Made by a program: the position numbers and the translations under genes
Shown here: positions 47,777 to 62,400 of the stretch, in pieces
Numbering within the stretch: position 1 is the stretch's first letter
Layout of the letters: each line of letters opens with the position of its first letter
Assembly: GCA_029961685.1 (NCBI GenBank)
Contig: JARWKL010000010.1
Span: 14,839,931 to 14,903,930 of the forward strand
Direction of reading: 5' to 3'
DNA length: 64,000 nt
DNA from: Aristolochia californica
Taxonomy: Eukaryota; Streptophyta; Magnoliopsida; Piperales; Aristolochiaceae
Notes under the pieces: generated by a model
The model's input: only the letters and a program-made list of their open reading frames with translations
Told to the model about the DNA's origin: nothing
Databases searched by the model: none

Positions 47777-50700
47777 GTATTTTTAACTGAGTGTGGACTC
47801 CCAATCCGTAAGTCATTCCTTAAAAAAATATAGCCTGTTACACATGGTAAATCACTTTACGATCATCAATGATCGTTAGTTCAACTTTTTTTAAATGGGC
47901 AAAATAATTGCTTGTGAGACTCGAATAAACATCACACCGCACGTTCACTTGGGAATTTAATGTTATTCTCTTGAAAAGGTTTGAATCCATAGGTGATTTG
48001 CATCTTTTACATTTTTCAAGCATGCATATCCATTTTTTTAAACATGTGTCAAAAAATCTCTTTCTTATAAAATTCCAAGCTATTAGGGTTGAGCTAATGG
48101 AATTTCCCAAAGTTGGATAACAAACCTTTTGTGTTCATTTGTGGTGCTTGAATAAATTTTCTTTACTTAAATTTGTTATTGCTTTAAATTCATTCCTCAC
48201 ATAACTCTAAAGTTTTCATTTTGTTGCGATCAATTTGCCTTTTATCTCTTTTTTTGTTTATGAGATGAAGGGAAAGTGAAAACTCCAGTTTTGATTTAAC
48301 AAAAAAGTATACATCTAAAATGGAAATGCATATTGTACAAATGTAGAGAGAGATAATTCAAAAATGTGTCTTTAATTTCTTGTTAATGTAAACTCTTTTT
48401 AGTCTTTATATATTAGGTTTTGCAATCGTTGGGAAAAGGGAGAGGCGGAGGATTTTTAACTGAGTGTTGACTCCTAATCCATAAGGCATTCCTTACAAAA
48501 ATATAGCCCCCTACGCATGATAAATCACTTTACAATCATTCATGATCGTTAGGTCTGCTTTTTGTAAGTGGGGAAAATAATGGCTTGTTTGACTCGGGTA
48601 AATATGCCACCGAACGTTCACTAGAGAATTTAATTTTATTCTCTTTAAAAGGTTTGGATACATAGGTCATTTGCATCTTTAACATGTTTCAAGCATGTAT
48701 ATCCATTTTTTAAACCATGTGAAGAAAAATATCTTTCTTATAAAATTCCAAACTATTAGGGTTGAACTACTAGAATTTCCCAAACTTGGATAACAAAACT
48801 TTTGTGTTCATTTGTGGTGTGTGAATAAATTTTATTTACTTACATTTGTTATTGCTTTAAACTCTTTCCATACATAAACTGTAAAATTTCTATTTTGTTG
48901 TGGTCTATTTGCCTTTTGTCTCTTTTTTTGTTTACGAGATGAAGAGAATGAGAAAACTCTAGTTTTGATTTAAGGCAAAAGTATACATCTAAAATGGAAA
49001 TGCATAATGCACAAATGTAGAGAGAGAGATAATTACAAAAAGTTTCGGTAATTTTTATGGATTGTGAATTCTTTTTAGTTTTTATATATATGGTTTGGAA
49101 TTGTCGGGAAAAGGGGCAGGCGGGGGAGTTTTAACTGAGGGTTGACTCCCAATCCATAAGTCATTCCTTACAAAATTATAGCCTGTTACGCATGATAAAT
49201 CACTTTACAATCATCTATGATCGTTAGGTCAACTTTTTGTAAATGGGCAAAATAATGGCTTGATTGACTCGGGTAAATATCCCGCCGCATGTTCACTTCA
49301 TAATTTAATGATATTCTCTTTAAAAGGTTTGGTCCATAGGTCATTTGCATCTTTAAGATGTTTCAGGCATGCATATCCATTTTTGAAAACATATGTAGAA
49401 AAATCTCTTTCTAATAAAATTGCATGCTATTAGGGTTGAACTAGTGGAATTTCCCAAACTTGGATAACAAAAATTTTGTGTTCCTTTGTGGTGTGTGAGT
49501 AAATTTTCTTTACTTACATTTGTTATTGCTTTAAATTCTTTCCATACATAAACTCTAAAATTTTCATTTTGTTGAGATCTATTTGCCTTTTATCTTTTTT
49601 TTTTGTTTACGAGAAGAAGGGAAAGTGAAAACTCAAGTTTTGATTTAAGAAAACAGTATACATCTAAAATGGAAATGCACAATCCACAAATTCAGAGAGA
49701 GATAATTCCATAAAGTGTCTGTAATTTTTAAGTATTGTAAACTCTTTTACGTTTATATATATTAGATTGTGCAATCATTAGGAAAAGGGGGAGTTAGGGG
49801 ATTTTTAACTGAGTGTTGACTCCTAATCGATAAGTCATTCCTTGCAAAACAAATTGCTCGTTATGCATGATAAATAACTTTACAATCATCTATGATCGTT
49901 AGGTCAGGTTTTTGTAAGTGGCCAAAATAATGGCTTGTTTGATTCAGGTAAATATCCCACCACACGGTCACTTGAGAATTTCATATTATTCTCTTTAAAA
50001 GGCTTGGATCCATAGTTCATTTGCAACTTTAACACGTTTCAAGCATGCATATCTATTTTTTTAAAACATGTGAAGAAAAATCTCTTTCTTATAAAATTCC
50101 AAGCTATTAAGGTTGAACTAGTGGAATTTCCCAAAATTTGATAATAAATATTTTGTGCTTATTTGTGGTGTGTGAATAAATTTTCTTAATTACATTTGTT
50201 ATTGCTTCAAATTCTTTCCACACATAAATTCTAAAATTTTCATTTTGTTGTGATCTATTTTCCTTTAGCCTTTTTTTGTTTACGAGATGAAGGGAAAGTG
50301 AAAACACAAATTTTGATTTAAGAAAAAAGTATACATCTAAACTGGAAATGCAAAATGCAGAAATGTTGAGAGAGATAATTAAAAAAAGTGTTTGTAGTTT
50401 TAGCGATTGAAAAATCATTTTAGTTTTTATCTATCAGGTTTTGCAATCGTCGATAAAAGGGGGAGGCGGGAGATTTTTAACTGAGTGTTAACTCCCAATC
50501 CATCAGTCACTCCTTACAAAAATATAACCCGTTACGCATGATAAATCACTTTACAATCATCTATGATCGTTCGGTCAGCTTTTTGTAAGTGGGCAAAATA
50601 ATGGATTGTTTGACTCGAGTAAATATCCCACCGCACATTCACTGGATAATATAATGTTATTCTCTTTGAAAGGTTTTGATTCATAGTTCATTTGCATCTT

Positions 50701-53127
50701 TAACATGTTTCAAGCATGTATATCCATTTTTTAAAACATGTGAAGAAAAATCTCTTTCTTATAAAATTCCAAGCGATTAGGGTTGAACTAGTGGAATTTC
50801 CCAAACTTGGATAACAAAAATTTTGTGTTCATTTTTGTTGTGTGAATAAATTTTCTTTACTTACATTTGTTATTTTTTTAAATTCTTTCCATACATAAAC
50901 TCTAAAATTTTCTTTTTGTTGCGATCTATATGCCTTTTATCTCTTTTTTTTCTTTACGATAAGAACGGAAAGTGAAAACTCAAGTTTTGGTTTAAGAAAA
51001 AAGTATACATCTAAAATGGAAATGCACAATGGATAATTCTAAAAAGTGTCTGTAGTTTTTAGGTATTGTGAACTCTTTTTAGTTTTTATATTTCAGTTTT
51101 AGCAATCATCGGGAAAAGGGGAGGCGGGGGATTTTTAACTTAGTGTCGAGTCCCAATCCATAAGTCATTCCTTACAAAAATATAACCCGTTACACATGAT
51201 ACATCACTTTACAATCATCTATGATCGATAGGTTAGCTTTTTGCAAATGGGCAAAATAATGGCTTGTTTGACTCGGGTAAATATCCCATCGCACGTACAA
51301 TTGGGAATTTAATGTTACTCTCTTTAAAAGGTTTGGATCCATAGGTTATTTGCATCTTTAACATGTTTCTAGCATGCATATCCATTTTCTAAAACATGTG
51401 TTAAAAAATCTCTTTTTTATAATATTAGGAGCTATTAGGGTTGAATTAGTGGAATTTCCAAAACTTGGATAACAAAACTTTTGTGTTCATTTGTGGTGTG
51501 TGAATAAAATTTCTTTACTCACATTTGTTATTGCTTTAAATTATTTCGATACATAAACTGTAAAATTTTCATTTTGTTGCGATCAATTTTCCAATTATCA
51601 CTTGTTTTTTGCGAGATGAATGGAAAGTGAAAACTCAAGTTTATATTTAAGAAAAAAGTATACATCTAAAATGGAAATGCACAATGCATAAATTTAGAGA
51701 GAGATAATTCCAAAAAGTGTCTGCAATTTTAAGGGATTGTAAACCCTTTTTAATTTTTATATATCAGGTTCTGCAATGGTCTATAAAAGGGGGAGGCGGG
51801 GTATTTTTAACTGAATGTGGACTCCCAATCCGTAAGTCATTCCTTAAAAAAATATAGTCCGTTACACATGGTAAATCACTTTACGATCATCAATGATCGT
51901 TAGGTCAGATTTTTGTAAATGGCCAAAATAATGGCTTGTTTGACTCGGGTAAACATCCCATCGCACGTTCACTTGGGAATTACTTGTTATTTTCCATAGG
52001 TCATTTGCATCTTTTACATGTTTCAAGCATGCATATCCATTTTTTAAAACATGTGTAGAAAAATCTCTTTCTTATAAAATTCCGAGCTATTAGGGTTGAA
52101 CTAATGGAATTTCCCAAACTTGGTTAACAAAAATTGTGTGGTCATTTGTGGTGTTTGAATAAATTTTCTTTACTTACATTTGTTATTGCTTTAAATTTTT
52201 TCCACACATAACTCTTAATTTTTTATTTTTTTGCGATTTATTTGCCTTTTATCTCTTTCTTTGTTTACTAGATGAAGAGAATGCGAAAACTCAAGTTTTG
52301 ATTTAACAAAAAGTATTCATCTAAAATGGAAATGCTCATTGAATAAATGTAGAGAGAGATAATTCGAAAAAGTGTCTATAATTTCTAGGTAATGTAAACT
52401 CTTTTTAGTTTTTATATATTAGGTTTTCCAATCATTCGGAAAAATGAGAGGCGGGGAACTTTTAACTGAGTGTTGACTCCTAATCCATAAGGCATTCCTT
52501 ACAAAAATATAGCCCGTTACGCAGGATAAATCACTTTACAATCATCCATGATCATTAGGTCAGTTTTTTGTAAGTGCGGAAAATAATGGCTTGTTTGACT
52601 CGGGTAAATATCCACCCGCACATTCACTAGAAAATTTAATGTTATTCTCTTAAAGCTTTGGATCTATAGGTCATTTGCATGTTTAACATGTTTCAAGCAT
52701 GCATATCCTTTTTTTAAAACATGTGAAGAAAAATCTCTTTCTTATAAAATTCCAAGTTATTCGGGTTGAACTAGTTGTATTTCCCAAACTTGGATAACAA
52801 AACTTTTGTGTTCATTTGTGGTGTGTGAATAAATTTTCTTTACTTACATTTGTTATTGTTTTAAATTCTTTCCCTACATAAACTCTAAAATTTTCATTTT
52901 CTTGTGATCTATTTGCCTTTTATCTCGTTCTTTTTTTACGAGATGAATGGAATGTGAAAAATCAAGTTTTGATTTAAGAAAAAAGTATACATCTAAAATG
53001 GAAATACACAATGCACAAATTTAGAGAGAGATAATTCCAAAAAGTGTCTGTAATTTTAAGGGATTGTAAACTCTTTTTAATTTTTATATATCAGGTTCTG
53101 CAATTGTTGGTAAAAGGGGGAGGCGGG

Positions 53128-53744
53128 GTATTTTTAACTAAATGTGGACTCCATATCTGTAACTAAATGATCGTTAGGCCAGCTTTTTGTAAATGGGTAA
53201 AATAATGGTCTGTTTGATTAGGGTAAATATCCCACCGCACATTCACTTTGGAATTTAATGTTATTCTCTTGAAAAGTTTTGGATCCATAGGTCATTTTCA
53301 TCTTTTACATGTTTCAAGTAGGCATATCCATTTGCAAAAACATGTGAAGAAACTTTCTTATAAAATTCTAAGCAATAAGGGTTGAACTAGTGGAATTTCC
53401 CAAACTTGGATAACAAAAATTTTGTGTTCATTTGTGGTGTGTGAATAAATTTTCTTTTCTTACATTTGTTATTGCTTTAAATTCTTTCCATACATAAACT
53501 CTAAAATTTTCATTTTGTTGTGATCTATTTGCCTTTTATCTTTTTTTTTGTTTACAAGATGAAGGGAAAGAGAAAACTCAAGTTTTGATTTAAGAAAAAA
53601 GTATACATCTAAAATGGAAATGCATAATGTACAAATGTAGTGAGAGATAATGACAAAAAGTTTGTTTCATTTTGTAGGGATTGTGAACACTTTTTAGTTT
53701 TTATATATCAGGTTTTGAATTGTCGAGAAAAGGGGGAGGAAGGG
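53128..53744 (+). repeat. K monomer, second copy, with about 55-bp deletion
   Basis: Near 53160 the text passes from ccatatctgtaac directly to taaatgatcgttagg, losing the stretch that normally carries acaaaaatatagcccg and the first part of the following box. Marker spacing is 617 bp. It pairs with the K unit at 43362, which has a different deletion. Confidence 0.7.
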
Positions 53745-56428
53745 GATTTTTAACTGAGTGTTGAGTCCCAATCCATATGTCATTCCTTACAAAATTATAG
53801 CCTATTACACATTATAAATCCATTTACAATCATCTATGATCGTTAGGTGAACTTTTTGTAAATGGGCAAAATAATGGCTTGATTGACTCGGGCAAATATC
53901 CAACCGCATTTTCACTTGAAAATTTAATGTTATTCTCTTTAAAAGGTTTGGATCCATAGGTCATTTGCATCTTTAAGATGTTTCAAGCATGTATATCCAT
54001 TTTTAAAACATGTGTAGAAAAATCTCTTTCTTATAAAATTCTATGCTATTAGGGTTGAACTAGTGGAATTTCCCAAACTTGGATAACCAAAATTTTGTGT
54101 TCATTTTGGTGTGTGAATAGATTTTATTTACTTACATTGTTATTGATATAAATTCTTTCCATACATAAACTCTAAAAGTTTCATTTTGTTGCGATCTATT
54201 TGCATTTTATCTCTTTTTTTTGTTTACGAGAAGAAGGGAAAGTGAAAACTCAAGTTTTGATTTAAGAAAAAAGTATACATCTAAAATGGAAATGCACAAT
54301 CCACAAATGTAGAGAGTAATAATTCCAAAAAGTTTCTTTAATTTTTAGGGATTGTAAACTTTTCTTAGTTTATATATATCAGGTTCTGCAAACGTCGGGA
54401 AAAGGGGGAGGCGGGGGATTTTTAACTGAGTGTTGACTCCCAATCCAGAACTCATTCCTTAAAAAAATTTAGCCGTTACACATGATGAATCACTTTACAA
54501 TCATCTATGATCGTTAGGTCAACTTTTTGAAAATGGGCAAAATAATGGCTTGTTTGACTCGGGTAAATATCCCACCGCACATACTCTTGGGAATTTAATG
54601 TTACTCTCTTTAAAAGGTTTGGATCCATAGGTCATTTACATATTTAACATGTTTCAAGCATGCATATCCATTTTTTAAAACCTGTGTAGAAAAATCTATT
54701 TCTAATAAAATTCCAAGCTATTATGGTTGAACAAGTGGAATTTCCAGAACTCGGATAACAAAACTTTTGTGTTTTTTTTTTGTGTGTGAATAAATTTTGT
54801 TACTTACATTTGTGATTGCTTTCAATTCTTTCCATACATAAACTCTAATTTTCATTTTTTTGTGATCTATTTTCTTTTTTTCTTTTTTTTTGTTTACGAG
54901 ATGAGTGGCAAGTGGAAATTCAAGTTTCGATTTAAGAAAAAAGTATACATGTAAAATGGAAGTGCACAATGCACAAATGTAGAGAGAGATAATTCCAAAA
55001 AGTTTCTGTAATTTTTAGGGATTTTAAACTCTTTTTAGTTTTAATATATCAGGTTGTCCAATCATCGATAAAAGGGGGAGGCGGGTATTTATAACCCAGT
55101 ATTGACTCCCAATCTATAAGTCATTTCTTAAAAAAATATAGCCCATTACACTTGTAAATCACTTTACAATCATCTATGATCGTTATGCCAGCTTTTTGTA
55201 AATGGGTAAAACAATGGCCATTTTGGCTCGGGTAAATATCCCACCGCACGTTCAGTTGAGAATTTAATGTTATTCTCTTTAAAAGGTTTGGATCCATAGG
55301 TCATTTGCATCTTTAACAAGTTTCAAGCATGCATATCCATTTTCTAAACCATGTGTAGAAAAATCTCTTTCTTATCAAACTCCGAGCTATTTGAGTTGAA
55401 CTAGTGGAATTTCCAAAACTTGGATAACAAAACTATTGTGTTCATCTGTGGTGAGTGAATAAATTTTCTTTACTTACTTTTGCAATGGCTTTAAATTCTT
55501 TCCATACATAAACTCTAAAATTTTAATTTTGTTGTGATCTATTTGCCTTTTATCTCATTTTTTGTTTATGAGATGAAGGGAAAGTGAAAACTCAAGTTTT
55601 GATTTAAGAAAAAGTATACATCTAAAATAGGAATGCACAATGCACAAATGTCGAGAGATATTTTTGCAAAAAGATTCTATAATTTTTAGGGATTGTAAAC
55701 TCTTTAAATTTTTATATATCAGGTTCTATGATCGTTGGGAAAAGGAGGAGGCGGGGGATTTTTAAATGAGTGTTGACTCCCAATCCATCAGTCATTCCTT
55801 ACAAAAATATTGCCTGTTACACATGATAAATCACTTTACAATCATCTATGATCATAAGGTCAATTTTTTGTAAATGGGCAAAATATTGGCTTGTTTGACT
55901 CGGGTAAATATCCCACCGCACGTTCACTCTGGAATTTAATGTTATTCTTTTTAAAAGTTTTGGATCCATAAGTCATTTGAATCTTTAACATCTTTCAAGC
56001 CTGCATATCCATTTTTTAAAACTTGTGTAGAAAAATCTCTTTCTTATAAAATTCCGAGCTATTAGAGTTAAACTAGTGGAATTTCCTAAACTAGGATAAC
56101 AAAAATTTTGTGTTCATTTTTTGTGTATGAATAAATTTTCTTTACTTACATTTATTATTGCTTTAAATTCATTTCTTACATAAACTCTAAAATTTTCATT
56201 TTGTTGTGATCTATTTGCCTTTTATCTCTTTTTTTTGTTTACGAGATGAAGGAAAAGTGAAAACTCAAGTTTTGATTTAAGAAAAAAGTATAAATCTAAA
56301 ATGGAAGTGCACAATGCACAACTGTAGAGAGAGATAATTCCAAGAAGAGTCTGTAATTTTTAGGGATTGTAAACTATTTTTAGTTTCTATATATCATTTG
56401 CTATCGTCATGAAAAGGGGGAGACGGGG

Positions 56429-59400
56429 GATTTTTAACTGAGTGGTGACTCCCTATCCAAAAGTCATTCCTTACAAAAATGTAGCCCATTATGAATGATC
56501 AATCACTTTACAATCATATATGATCGTTAGGTACGCTTTTTGTAAAAGGGAAAAATAATGGCTTGTTTGACTCGGGTAAGTTGCCCACCACACATTCACT
56601 TCAGAATTTAATGTTACTCTCCTCAAAAGGTTTGGATCCATTGGTCATTTGAATCTTTAACAAGTTTCAAGCATTCATATCCCTTTTCTAAAAGTTACGT
56701 AGAAAAATGTCTTTCTTATAAAATTCCAAACTATTAGGGTTAAACTAGTGGAATTTCCCAAACTTGGATAACAAAACTTTTGTGTTCATTTTTTGGAGGT
56801 GAATAAATTTTCTTTGCTTACATTTTTGTTGGTTTAAATTCTTTCCATACAAAAACTCTAAAATTTTCATTTTGTTGTGATCTGTTTGCCTTTTATTTCT
56901 TATTTTTTTTATGAAATGAAGGGAAAATGAAAACTCAAGTTTTGATTTAACAAAAAACTATACATCTAAAAGGGAAATGCAAAACACACAAATGTAGAGA
57001 GAAATAATTCAAAAAAGTTTCTGTAATATTTAGGGATTGTAAAAACTTTTTAGTTTTTAAATATCATGTTCTGCAATCATTGGGAAAAGGGGGAGGCAGG
57101 GGATTTTTAACTGAGTGTTGACTCCCAATCCATAAGTCATTACTTACAAAAATATAGACCATTCCGCATGATAAATCTCTTTACATCTTTGATCGTTAGG
57201 TCAGCATTTTGTAAATGGGCAAAATAATGGCTTGTTTGATTCGGGTAAATATCCCACCGCACGTTCACTTGAGAATTTATTTTTATTCACTTTAAAAGGT
57301 TTGGATCCATAGGTCATTTGCATCCTTAACATGTTTCAAACATGCATATCCATTTTTTAAAACATGTGTAGAAAAATCTCTTTCTTATAAAATTCCGAGC
57401 TTTTAGGGTTGAACTAGTGGAATTTTCCAAACTTGATAACAAACATTTGTGTTTATTTGTGGTGTATGAATAAATTTTCATTACTTACATTAGTTATTGC
57501 TTTAAATTCTTTCCATACATAAATCTAAAATTTTCATTTTGTTGCGATCTATTTACCTTTTATCCATTTTCTTGTTTACGAGATGAAGAGAAAGTGGAAA
57601 ATCAAGTTTTGATTGAAGAAAAAAGTATACGTCTAAAATGGAAATGCACAATAATTCCAAAAAGTGTCTATAATTTTTAGGAATTGTAAACTCTTTTTAG
57701 TTTTTATATATCAGATTCTGCACTCGATGGGAAAAGGGGGAGGTCGGGGATTTTTAACTGAGTGTTGAATCCCAATCCATAAGTCATTCTTTAAAAAAAT
57801 ATAGCCCGTTAGCATGGTAAATCACTTCACAATCATCTATGATCGTTAAGTCAGCTTTTTGTAAATGGGTAAAATAATGGCTTGTTTGACTCGTGTAAAT
57901 ATCCCACCACATGTTCACTTGGGAGTTTAATGTTATTCTCTTTAATAGGTTTGGATCCATAGGTCATTTGCATCTTTAACATGTGTCAAGCATGCATATC
58001 CATTTTTTAAAACATGTTGAGAAAAATCTCTTTATTATAAAATTCTGAGCTATTTGGGTTGCACTAGTGGAATTTCCCAAACTTGGGTAACAAAACTTTT
58101 GTGTTCATTTGTGGCGTGTGAATAAATTTTCTTCACTTACATTTGTTATTGCTTTAAATTCTTTCCATACATAAACTCTAAAAGTTTTATTTGCCTTCTA
58201 TCTCTTTTTTTGTTTACGAGATGAAGGGAAAGTGAAACCTCAAGTTTCGTCTGAAGAAAAAAGTACACATTTAAAATGGAAATGCACAATGCACAAATGT
58301 AGAGAGAGTAATTCCAAAAAGTGTTAGTAATTTTTAGGGATTGTAAACTTTTTGTAGTTCTTAAATATCAGGTTCGGCAATCGTTGGGAAAAGGGGGAGG
58401 CAGGGGATTTTTAACTGAGTGTTGATTCCCAATCCATAAGTCATTCCATAAAAAAATATTGCCCGTTATGCATGATAAATCACTTTACAATCATTTAGGA
58501 TCGTTAGGTAAGCTTTTTGAAAATGGGAAAGATAATGGCTGGTTTGACTCGCGTAAATATCCCACCTCACATTCACTTGAGAATTTATTGTTACTCTCCT
58601 AAAAACATTTGGATTCATTGGTCATTCGAATCTTTAACATGTTTCAAGAATGCATATCCATTTTTTAAATGTTGTGTAGAAAAATGTCTTTCTTATAAAA
58701 TTCCAAGTTATTAGGGTTAAACTAGTGGAATTTCCCAAACTTGGATATCAAAACTTATGTGTTCATTTTATGTGTGTGAATAAATTTTCTTTAATTACAT
58801 TTTTTATTGCTTTAAATTCTTTCCATACAAAAACTCTAAAATTTTCATTTTGTTGTGATCTGTTTGGCTTTTATCTCTTTTTTCTTTACGAGATGAAGGG
58901 AAAGTGAAAACTCAAGTTTTGATTTAAGAAAAAAGTATACATCTAAAATGGAAACGGACAACACACAAATTTAGATTTAAATAATTCCAAAAATTATATG
59001 TAATTTTTAGGGATCGTAAAATATTTTTAGTTTTTATATATCAGGTTCTGCAATAGTTGGGAAAAGGGGGAGGCGTGGGATTTTTAACTGAGTGTTGACT
59101 CCCAATCCATAAGTCATTACTTATAAAAATTATAACCCATTACGCACGATAATCACTTTACAATCATCTATGATCGTTCGGTCAGCTTTTTGTAATGGGC
59201 AAAATAATGGCTTATTTTACTCGAGTAAATATCCCACCGCACGTCCACTTGGGAAATTAATGTTATTCTCTTTAAAAGGGTTGGATCCATAGGTTATTTG
59301 CATCTTTAACATGTTTCAAGCATGCATATCCATTTTTTAAAACATGTGTAGAAAAATATCTTTCTTTTAAAATTCCGAGCTATTAGGGTTGAACATGTGG

Positions 59401-62400
59401 AATTTCCCAAACTTGGATAACAAAAATTTTGTGTTCATTTGTGGTGTGTGAATAAATTTTGTTTACTTACATTTGTCTTTAAATCTTTCCATACATAAAC
59501 TCTAAAATTTTCATTTTGTTGCGATCTACTTGCCTTTTATCTCTTTTTTGTTTACGAGATGAAGGAAAAGTGAAAACTCAAGTTTTGATTTAAGAAAAAG
59601 GTATACATCTAAAACGGAAATGCATAATGCACAAATGTAGAGAGATATTTTCAAAAAATGTCTGTAACTTTTAGAGATTGTAAACTCTTTTTAGTTTTTA
59701 TATATCAGGTTCTGCAATCGTCGGGAAAAGGGGAGGCGGGGGGTTTTTAAATGGGTGTTGACTTCCAATCCATAAGTCATTCCTTACAAAAATATAGCCT
59801 GTTAGGGATGAAAATCCACTTTACAATCACCTATGATCGTTAGGTTAGCTTTTTTCAAATGGGCAAAATAATGCCTTGTTTGACTCGGGTAAATATCCCA
59901 CCGCACGTTCACTATGGAATTTAATGTTATTTTCTTTAAAAGGTTTGGATCCATAGGTCATTTACATCTTTAACATGTTTCAAGCATGCATATCCTTTTT
60001 TAAAAACATGTGTAGAAAAATCTTTTTCTTATAAAATTCGGAGCAATTAGGGTTGAACTAGTGGAATTTTCCATACTTGGATAACAAAACTTTTTTGTTC
60101 GTTTGTCGGGTGTGAATAAATTTTCCTCACTTACATTTGTTATTGCTTTAAATTCTATCTATCCATAAACTCTAAATTTTCATTTTGTTGCTTTCTATTT
60201 GCTAGTTATCTCTTTTTTTGTTTACGATATGAAGGGAAAGTGAAAGTCAAGTGCTGATTTAAGAAGAAAGTATACATCTAAAATTGAAACGCACAATGCA
60301 CAAATGTAGAGATGGATAATTCGAAAAAGAGTCTGTAATTTTAGGGATTGTAAACTCTTTTTAGTTTTTATATATCGGGTTCTCCAATTGTCGGGAAAAG
60401 GGGGAGGCAGGGGATTTTTAACTGAGTGTTGACCCCCAATCCATAAGTCATTCCTTACAAAAATAAAGCCTGTTACGCATGATAAATCACTTAACAATCA
60501 TCTATGATCGTTAGGTCAGCTTTTTGTTAATGGGCAAAATAATGGCTTGTTTGACTCGGGTAAATATCCCATCGGACGTTCACTTGGGAATTTAATGTTA
60601 TTCTTTTTAAAAGGTTTCGATACATAGGTCATTTGCATCTTTAACATGGTTCAAGCACGCATATCCATTTTTTAAAACATGCGTAGAAAAATATCTTTCT
60701 AAGAAAATTCCTAGTTGTTAGGGATGAACTACTGAAATTTTCCAGTCATGGATAATAAAACATTTTTGTTCATTTGTGGTGTGTGAATAAATTTTCTTTA
60801 CTTACATTCGTTATTACTTTAAATTCATTCCATACATAAGCTCTAAAATTTTCATTTTGTTGCGCTCAATTTGCCTTTAATCTCTTTTTTGTTTATGAGA
60901 TGAAGGGAAAGTGAAAAATCAAGTTTGAGTTAAGAAAAAATTATACATCTAAAATGGAAATTCACAATGCAGAATTGTAGAGAGAGATATTTCCAAAAAG
61001 TATCTGTAACTTTTAGGGATTGTAAACTCATTTTAGTTTTTATATATCAGGTTGTGTAATCGTAGGGAAAAGGAGGAAGTGGGTGATTATTAAATGAGCG
61101 TTGACCCCCAATCCATAAGTCTTTCTTTACAAAAATATAGCTAGTTACGCATGATAAATCACTTTACAATCATCTATGATCGTTAGGTAAGCATTTTGTA
61201 AATGGGCAAAATAATGGCTTGTTTGATTCGGGTAAATATGCCACAACATGTTCACTTGGGAATTTAATGTTATTCTCTTTAAAAGATTTGGATCTATAGG
61301 TCATTTACATCTTTAACATGTTTCAAGCATGCATATCCATTTTTTAAAACAAGTGTAGAAAAAACACTTTCTTATAAAATTCCGAGCTATTAGGGTTGAA
61401 CTAGTGGAATTTCCCAAACTTGGATAACAAAACTTTTGTGTTTAAATGTGATGTGTGAATAAATTTTCTTTACTTACGTTTGTTATTGCTTTAAATTCTT
61501 TCCATACAAAAACTTTAAAATTTTAATTTTGTTGTGATCTATTAGCCTTTTTTCTCTTTTTTGTTTACGAGATGAAGGGAAAGTAAAAACTCAAGTTTTG
61601 ATTTAAGAAAAAAGTATACATCTAAAATGGAAATGCACAATGCATAAATGTAGAGAGAGATATTTTCAAAAAGTGTCAATAACTTTTAGGGATTGTAAAC
61701 TCTTTTTAGTTTTTATATATCAGGTTCTGCAATCGACGGGAAAAGGGGGAGGCCGGGGATTTTTAACTGAGTGTTGACTCCCAATCCATAAGTCATTCTT
61801 TACAAAAATATAGCCCGTTAGGGATGATCAATCACTTTACAATCATTTATGATCGTTAGGTCAGCTTTTTGTAAATGGGTAAAATATTGGCTTGTTTGAC
61901 TTGGGTAATTATCCCACCGCACGTTCACTTCGAAATTTAATGTTATTCTCCTTAAAATTTTTGGATCCATAGGTCATTTGCATCCTAACATTGTTTCAAG
62001 TATGCATATCAATTTTTTAAAACAAGTGTAAAAAAATCTCTTACTTATAAAATTATAAGCTATTAGGGTTGAACTAGTGGAATTTCCCAAATTTGGATAA
62101 CAAAAAGTTTGCGTTCATTTGTGGTGTGTAAATAAATTTTCATTCCTTAAATTTTTTATTGCTTAAAATTCTTTCCATTAATAAACTCTAAAATTTTCAT
62201 TTTGCTGCGATCTATTTGCATTTTATCGCTTTTTTTGTTTACGAGAAGAAGAGAAAGTGAAAAATCAAGTTTTGATTTATGAAAAAAGTTTACATCTAAA
62301 ATGAATATGCACAATGCACAAATGTAGAGAGGGAAGATTCGAAAAAGTGTCTGAAATTTTTTGGAATTGTAAAATCTTTTTAGTTTTAATATATCACGTT

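Larger units (their letters stand above)
45195..54416 (+). repeat. Second hexameric HOR family (period about 3.9-4.0 kb)
   Basis: Units about six apart pair by private variants: 46539 with 50472 (gcaaaatgcagaaatg, ggattgaaaa/gcgattgaaaa), 47191 with 51130 (cgatctatatgcc), 47777 with 51801 (gtggactcccaatccg, offset 4024), 48451 with 52457 (gactcctaatccataagg, offset 4006), and 49126 with 53745 (gaattgtcg; the extra K unit lengthens this offset). Period differences come from internal deletions and the added K unit. The types differ from A to F of HOR I. Confidence 0.65.

Noticed and set aside
48425..48445. Resemblance of atcgttgggaaaaggga to the mammalian CENP-B box
   Set aside because: Needs an inserted base and further mismatches, loses the CGGG end, and CENP-B box function is not established in plants.
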